A stretch of DNA of 64,000 nt from Solobacterium sp. (GTDB taxonomy: Bacteria; Bacillota_I; Bacilli_A; Erysipelotrichales; Erysipelotrichaceae), in contig JAFWNG010000045.1 in NCBI GenBank assembly GCA_017510405.1, positions 159,659-223,658 on the forward strand, written 5' to 3'. Shown here one piece after another: positions 60,785-64,000 of this stretch. Numbering within the stretch: position 1 is the first letter of the stretch; every line of letters begins with the position of its first letter. The notes below the pieces were generated by a model. That model had not been told where the DNA came from and did not search any database. It saw nothing but the letters and a program-made list of their open reading frames with translations. Both the position numbers and the translations under genes were made by a program.

Positions 60785-60900
60785 TATGAAACTGCAAGCG
60801 ATAGCATATCGGACGTTTCATTGTGTTTTCCACGTTTATTCCGCTGCCAAGGCCAAAGCCATGGGAAATTACGGGCATACAGTAAGATCCGATACAGCTG
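60785..60900 (-). pseudogene. Possible alpha/beta hydrolase remnant
   Basis: The minus strand encodes SHGFGLGSGINVEN around 60824-60866, close to DHGFGLGTHTKAEG in the cut hydrolase at 63769-64000. The shared DNA core is CCATGGCTTyGGCCTTGG. No continuous frame remains. An inverted repeat CGGGACA/TGTCCCG (60925-60952) lies between it and the aldo/keto reductase stop. It suggests a former second copy of the hydrolase-reductase unit. Confidence 0.35.
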
Positions 60901-60968
60901 TATTGCCGGACTTTAAACATACGGGACAGTCTGAATGGTTCCGGTTGTCCCGATATGATTGTTTTTTA

Positions 60969-61835
60969 TCAGTGAATTTTGTTGTTGAGGCACATGCGGA
61001 CAAATTCCGGTTCGAAATGCTTGGCTCTTGACCCGCTGTATCCCATGTCGAGGGAAGCGATCTGCTTCATTTCTTCCTCGTTCAGTTCAAAGTCCCAGAT
61101 ATCGAAATTCTCTCTGATTCTTTCCTCATGTGTGGATTTGGGAATAATGACAACACCCCGCTGAACATTCCATCTCAGGATAACCTGACCGACGGTTTTA
61201 TGATGAGATGCCGCAATTCCTTTGAGCATTTCATCTTCAAACGGACTGTAACGGCCGCCTCCCAAAGGTGCCCAGGCTTCCGGGATCACATTGTAGTATT
61301 CCATAGTCTTCAGAGCGCCCTCCTGTGTATAGTACGGATGGAGCTCAACCTGGTTGACCATCGGTTTAATGCGGACGGTTTCACAGAAATTCGTCAGGAT
61401 GTTGGGATAGAAGTTGGAAACGCCGATCGCTCTGAGTTTTCCTTCTTCATATGCTTTTTCCATCGCTCTCCAGGCAGCGAAATAATCACCCATTGCCTGA
61501 TGCAGAAGATAGAGATCCAGATATTCAAGACCGGATTTGCGGATAGATGCGCCAATGGCAGCACTTGCTGTTTCTTCATCAGTCATGTCCTGTACCCACA
61601 TTTTGGAAGTGATGAAAAGTTCTTCCCTTGTACAGATTCCTTCTTCGACAGCCTGTTTCACAGCAGCGCCGACCGCATCCTCATTGCCATAGGAGGCAGC
61701 GGTATCAATCAGGCGGTAACCTGCTTTGATTGCATTCAGCACGGATTCTTTACATGTTTCAAAGTCTCTGATCTGAAAGGCCCCGAATCCTTCCATCGGC
61801 ATTGTGACGCCGTTTTTCAATGTTCTGTATTCCAT
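60969..61835 (-). CDS. Aldo/keto reductase, copy 1
   Basis: A 288-residue NADPH-dependent reductase (TIM barrel). Catalytic tetrad: Asp and Tyr in LIDTAASYGNEDAVG near residue 44-49, Lys in ITSKMWV near 76, His in LYLLHQAMGDYFAAW near 110. Cofactor C-terminal block IPKSTHEERIRENFDIWDF near 230 matches the AKR5-like prokaryotic group. No signal peptide. It ends the run hydrolase-reductase-AKR-reductase-AKR, with 13 bp to the preceding flavodoxin-like gene. Aldehyde or keto substrate unknown. Confidence 0.93.
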   Translation of the reverse strand: MEYRTLKNGVTMPMEGFGAFQIRDFETCKESVLNAIKAGYRLIDTAASYGNEDAVGAAVKQAVEEGICTREELFITSKMWVQDMTDEETASAAIGASIRKSGLEYLDLYLLHQAMGDYFAAWRAMEKAYEEGKLRAIGVSNFYPNILTNFCETVRIKPMVNQVELHPYYTQEGALKTMEYYNVIPEAWAPLGGGRYSPFEDEMLKGIAASHHKTVGQVILRWNVQRGVVIIPKSTHEERIRENFDIWDFELNEEEMKQIASLDMGYSGSRAKHFEPEFVRMCLNNKIH

Positions 61836-61848
61836 GTTTTTTCTCCTT

Positions 61849-62466
61849 CTAGCGGATCATATTTGTGCGTACTTCCTTTTTCGTATCGGGAAGTCCTTCT
61901 TTCTCCTTCTGTGCCTGGATGGCTTTGATCATAAATGACATATTCAGAGCCAGATTGCGAATTGTCTGCACACCTTCCTCGTCTTTATAGACATCTTCTG
62001 CCGTATAACCGTGAACATCATTCCAGTACGAAGAAGTGACCACCGGCATCTCCCGCATTGTGAAAAACTGGTTCATTGCCTCAAAGGAAGCGGAACTGCC
62101 TCCCCTGCGATTGGAGATCACTGCTGCCGCAGGCATCATTTTCAGATTTCCCGGATAGCTGTAGAACAGTCTTTGCAGGAAGGAAAGAACGGTTCCGTTT
62201 GGATTTCCGAAATAGACCGGTGTACCGACAATAATACCGTCCGCATCATCGAGTTTCGGATAAGTCTCATTGACAATATCCTCGAAAACGCACTTACCGT
62301 TTTTCCGACAGGAAAGGCAGGCGATTCAGCCTCTGATATCCTTGTTGCCAATGTGGATGGTTTCTGTTTCGATCCCCTCTTCTTTCAGAACCTCAGAAGC
62401 TATTTTTAAAGCTGTGGCGATGCAGGCATTGGCTTTAGGGGATCCGTTAACCATCAATACTTTCAT
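61849..62466 (-). CDS. Candidate selenoprotein: flavodoxin-family NADPH:FMN-reductase-like
   Basis: A 205-residue frame with one internal TGA (62326-62328, codon 47). N-terminal part MKVLMVNGSPKANACIATA is the FMN loop; then DIRG-TGA-IACLSCRKNGKCVFED; then IIVGTPVYFGNPNGTVLSFL, RLFYSYPG and PAAAVISNRRGGSSASFEAM to the normal end. In this family the TGA position is the first Cys of GCIACxxC, so the motif would be U-I-A-C-L-S-C. Starting 11 nt after the TGA, a hairpin TTTCC-TGTC-GGAAA (62302-62315) with a G in the loop matches the place and size of a bacterial SECIS. A nonsense mutation (TGC or TGT to TGA) is the alternative. The ATG at 62466 follows GAGG by 7 nt. Confidence 0.8.
62302..62328 (-). 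promoter_or_regulatory. UGA codon plus SECIS-like hairpin
   Basis: TGA at 62328-62326, 10 nt spacer, then a 5-bp stem TTTCC/GGAAA closed by the loop UGUC (62310-62307); three more pairs (G-C, U-G, C-G) extend it below a 2x2 internal loop. In E. coli fdhF the functional upper stem-loop begins about 11 nt after the UGA and has a GU in its loop, as here. Confidence 0.6.
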
Positions 62467-62468
62467 TG

Positions 62469-63314
62469 TCATTCCTCAAAATTACATTTGGTGACTGCCA
62501 TTTTATGTAAGGACTCTTCTGTTACTTTGTAGAACGGCTCATGTTTGTTTAAGGTGGCGATCAGGTCCATTTCATCTTCGGTCAGACTGAAGTCAAACAC
62601 CTTCGCATTGTCTTCGATATGACCATGGGATTTAGAGCCCGGTACCAGACCGAAGCCCATCTGGATATGCCATCTGATAACGATCTGGGCAGTGCTTTTC
62701 CCGTATTTTTCCGCCATTTGCACAAGGACCGGCTCATTGAGCATTTCCGGAGAACCATGTCCCAGCGGAAACCAGGACTGCAGGCGGATGTCATTAGCGT
62801 CACAATATGGCTTTCTTGTCTCAGCCGGGAAGTACGGATGACATTCCACCTGCATGATCATCGGTCTGATTTCTCCTTGATCGATAACTTCCTGAATCTG
62901 GTCTGTCTGGAAATTAGAAAGACCGATTGCGCGAATCTTTCCTTCCTTATACGCCTTCTCCAGCATGCCCCAGGCATAGAGATAATTGTTTACCGGATGA
63001 TGCAGCAACATCACATCGATATAGTCAACACCGAGTCTGATCAGCGTATCATCAATGGCCGTATCTTTTTCATAAAGCGTCGGTCCGAGTTTAGTTTCAA
63101 CGAAATAGTCTTCCCTTTTCAGGCCGGATTTCTTTAAGCCAAGTCCTACTTCAACCTCATTTCCATAGCGGTTGGCAGTATCGATCAGCTCATAGCCATG
63201 GTGCAGCGCAAATGCGACGTTATCTGTAATAAGATCACCGGCCTGGCCGATCGTTCCGAAACCCAGTTTTGGAATTTCCAGGCCGTTATTCAGTTTCATT
63301 CTGTTGACATTCAT
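62469..63314 (-). CDS. Aldo/keto reductase, copy 2
   Basis: A 281-residue paralogue of the 60969 gene. Tetrad: LIDTANRYGNEVEVG near residue 38, Lys in FVETKLGPT near 72, His in VMLLHHPVNNYLYAW near 104; cofactor part VPGSKSHGHIEDNAKVFDF near 230. There is a run of Phe/Tyr/Trp near the substrate side differing from copy 1, so specificity likely differs. Its stop overlaps a possible ATGA of the selenoprotein-candidate gene, and it begins 5 bp after the upstream flavodoxin-like gene; all are one operon. Confidence 0.92.
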   Translation of the reverse strand: MNVNRMKLNNGLEIPKLGFGTIGQAGDLITDNVAFALHHGYELIDTANRYGNEVEVGLGLKKSGLKREDYFVETKLGPTLYEKDTAIDDTLIRLGVDYIDVMLLHHPVNNYLYAWGMLEKAYKEGKIRAIGLSNFQTDQIQEVIDQGEIRPMIMQVECHPYFPAETRKPYCDANDIRLQSWFPLGHGSPEMLNEPVLVQMAEKYGKSTAQIVIRWHIQMGFGLVPGSKSHGHIEDNAKVFDFSLTEDEMDLIATLNKHEPFYKVTEESLHKMAVTKCNFEE

Positions 63315-63319
63315 TTTGT

Positions 63320-63772
63320 TTACTCCCCTACAGAGTGTTTCTGTGCTTCTTTTGCATTAGTGATCATCCCCTTATATTCCATGCCATAGAGACCGGCAAA
63401 CCGTTTCATAGTATATTCACCGGCTTCCATCATCCACTGTTCCGGTGCGGCGCCCTGGTAAATAAACCAGAGTTTTTTCCCGCTGAGTTCACCCTGTGAA
63501 ACCGGTCCGTAGAATCGGTCCAGAAGATTACGTACAGAACCGCAGATATTATGCCAGTAAACTGGTGAGCCAATGATCAGCACATCCGCTTTTTTCATCA
63601 TGGCCAGTACTTCATCAAACTGATCACCGGGTAATGTCTGACCATAAACATTGATTCGATAATCTGTCAGATTCAATGTTTCTGCTTCTGTGCCTTTGAG
63701 AAGAGCTGCTGCAAGACCTGCTGTGTTTCCCTGTCTTTCAGGGCTTCCATTGATGAATAATACTTTTGTCAT
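63320..63772 (-). CDS. Flavodoxin-family NAD(P)H-dependent oxidoreductase (Cys-free)
   Basis: A 150-residue small flavoprotein: KVLFINGSPERQGNTAGL at residues 3-20 is the FMN-phosphate loop, and VLIIGSPVYWHNICGSVRNL near 75 the second FMN loop. At the place where relatives (and the candidate selenoprotein) have the CxxC cluster it reads NVYGQTLPGDQF, without cysteine. It is shorter than the 61849 product, lacking the C-terminal extension. Its ATG overlaps the stop of the cut hydrolase as ATGA. It presumably supplies reduced flavin or reduces a quinone-like substrate together with the AKRs. Confidence 0.88.
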   Translation of the reverse strand: MTKVLFINGSPERQGNTAGLAAALLKGTEAETLNLTDYRINVYGQTLPGDQFDEVLAMMKKADVLIIGSPVYWHNICGSVRNLLDRFYGPVSQGELSGKKLWFIYQGAAPEQWMMEAGEYTMKRFAGLYGMEYKGMITNAKEAQKHSVGE

Positions 63773-64000
63773 ATTCTTTTCCTTTCCGGTATCATCTGTT
63801 TTTCCCAGAAGATTACAGCCCGATCGATCCAGCCTTCCGCTTTTGTGTGCGTACCAAGGCCGAAGCCATGGTCAAGTCCGGGAAAGACTTCTATCATGGC
63901 ATCTGTGCCGTTTCTTCTGATTCTTTCAATTCTTCTTTCCATTGTCTGATATGAAGCGATCCAGTCTGCTGTTCCGACACAGTTATAGGTCGGCGGCTCA
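63769..64000 (-). CDS. Alpha/beta hydrolase, C-terminal part (cut by window edge)
   Basis: The last ~76 residues of an esterase/acetyl hydrolase: YNCVGTADWIASYQTMERRI, then VFPGLDHGFGLGTHTKAEGW with the catalytic His, and a final WIDRAVIFWEKQMIPE. The N-terminus with the nucleophile is outside the window. It is first visible gene of the operon hydrolase-flavodoxin-AKR-(Sec)flavodoxin-AKR. The stop TGA at 63769-63771 overlaps the next start codon (ATGA). A related remnant is found at 60.8 kb. Confidence 0.85.
   Translation of the reverse strand, partial: EPPTYNCVGTADWIASYQTMERRIERIRRNGTDAMIEVFPGLDHGFGLGTHTKAEGWIDRAVIFWEKQMIPERKRI

Noticed and set aside
60786..61031. 81-codon plus-strand gene
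   Set aside because: It has no ribosome site and no homology, and overlaps the aldo/keto reductase 3' end; the region is better explained as a decayed hydrolase fragment on the minus strand.
61849..62139. Separate 96-codon gene starting with MMPAAAVISN
   Set aside because: It is the downstream part of the TGA-interrupted flavodoxin-family gene; it lacks the FMN-binding N-terminus and has no ribosome site of its own.
1..64000. tRNA or rRNA genes
   Set aside because: No tRNA-like cloverleaf with GTTCGAnnC-type arm or rRNA signature was noticed; a tRNAscan-SE/Infernal run would be decisive.

Overview
The window is a protein-dense, carbohydrate-centred stretch of a Bacillota (Firmicutes) chromosome. 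Strong AGGAGG ribosome binding sites, short intergenic spaces, U-rich intrinsic terminators, a Lys-type EF-P, a BglP-type PTS permease and a mostly mid-GC background fit a gut anaerobe of the Erysipelotrichia or Clostridia type. The exact lineage cannot be proven from this window. No rRNA, tRNA, CRISPR array or complete insertion sequence was seen.

Layout. (1) 1-2892: cut purine nucleoside phosphorylase, MFS exporter, LysR regulator. (2) 2960-19673: a glycan and uronate utilisation block. It holds a GH2 enzyme, amidohydrolase, carboxylesterase, HAD hydrolase, cytoplasmic NagZ-like GH3, a ribose-type ABC importer with two different permeases, a divergent AraC regulator, a sulfatase, a mannonate/fructuronate SDR and UxuA. 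(3) 19941-29262: housekeeping and mixed genes (GNAT, PLP lyase, SDR, EF-P, PnuC-like transporter, YwaF-like membrane protein, iron alcohol dehydrogenase, KtrA/TrkA and KtrB/TrkH). (4) 29650-50653: a large plant-glycoside and ester degradation island. It has a ROK kinase, GH78 rhamnosidase, a GH3 with permuted domains, GH2, nine esterase-like alpha/beta hydrolases (three pectin-acetylesterase-like, one tannase-like), a GPH symporter, an MBL hydrolase and a TetR regulator. Paired 16-bp palindromes in front of three transcription units suggest one TetR regulon. (5) 50867-58607: an A+T-richer region in which two AAA/DUF4143 ATPases and a MarR-PTS-GH1-ABM block are separated by four same-orientation copies of a ~146-bp repeat. 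(6) 58682-64000: an unusual PTS IIB-ROK fusion, a histidine phosphatase, two aldo/keto reductases, two flavodoxin-like oxidoreductases and a cut alpha/beta hydrolase.

How it works together. Regions 2 and 4 import substituted oligosaccharides or glycosides, strip sulfate and ester groups and cleave the glycosidic bonds. Region 2 ends in glucuronate catabolism through mannonate dehydratase. Region 5 takes up beta-glucosides by PTS and cleaves the 6-phosphate form.

Most notable points: a flavodoxin-family gene (61849-62466) with an in-frame TGA exactly at a conserved redox cysteine, followed by a hairpin placed like a bacterial SECIS, making it a candidate selenoprotein; the repeat-bounded cassette array with a 23-bp iteron array at one ATPase promoter and an orphan iteron pair 24 kb away; and a decayed second tetR with its operators at 40.6 kb.
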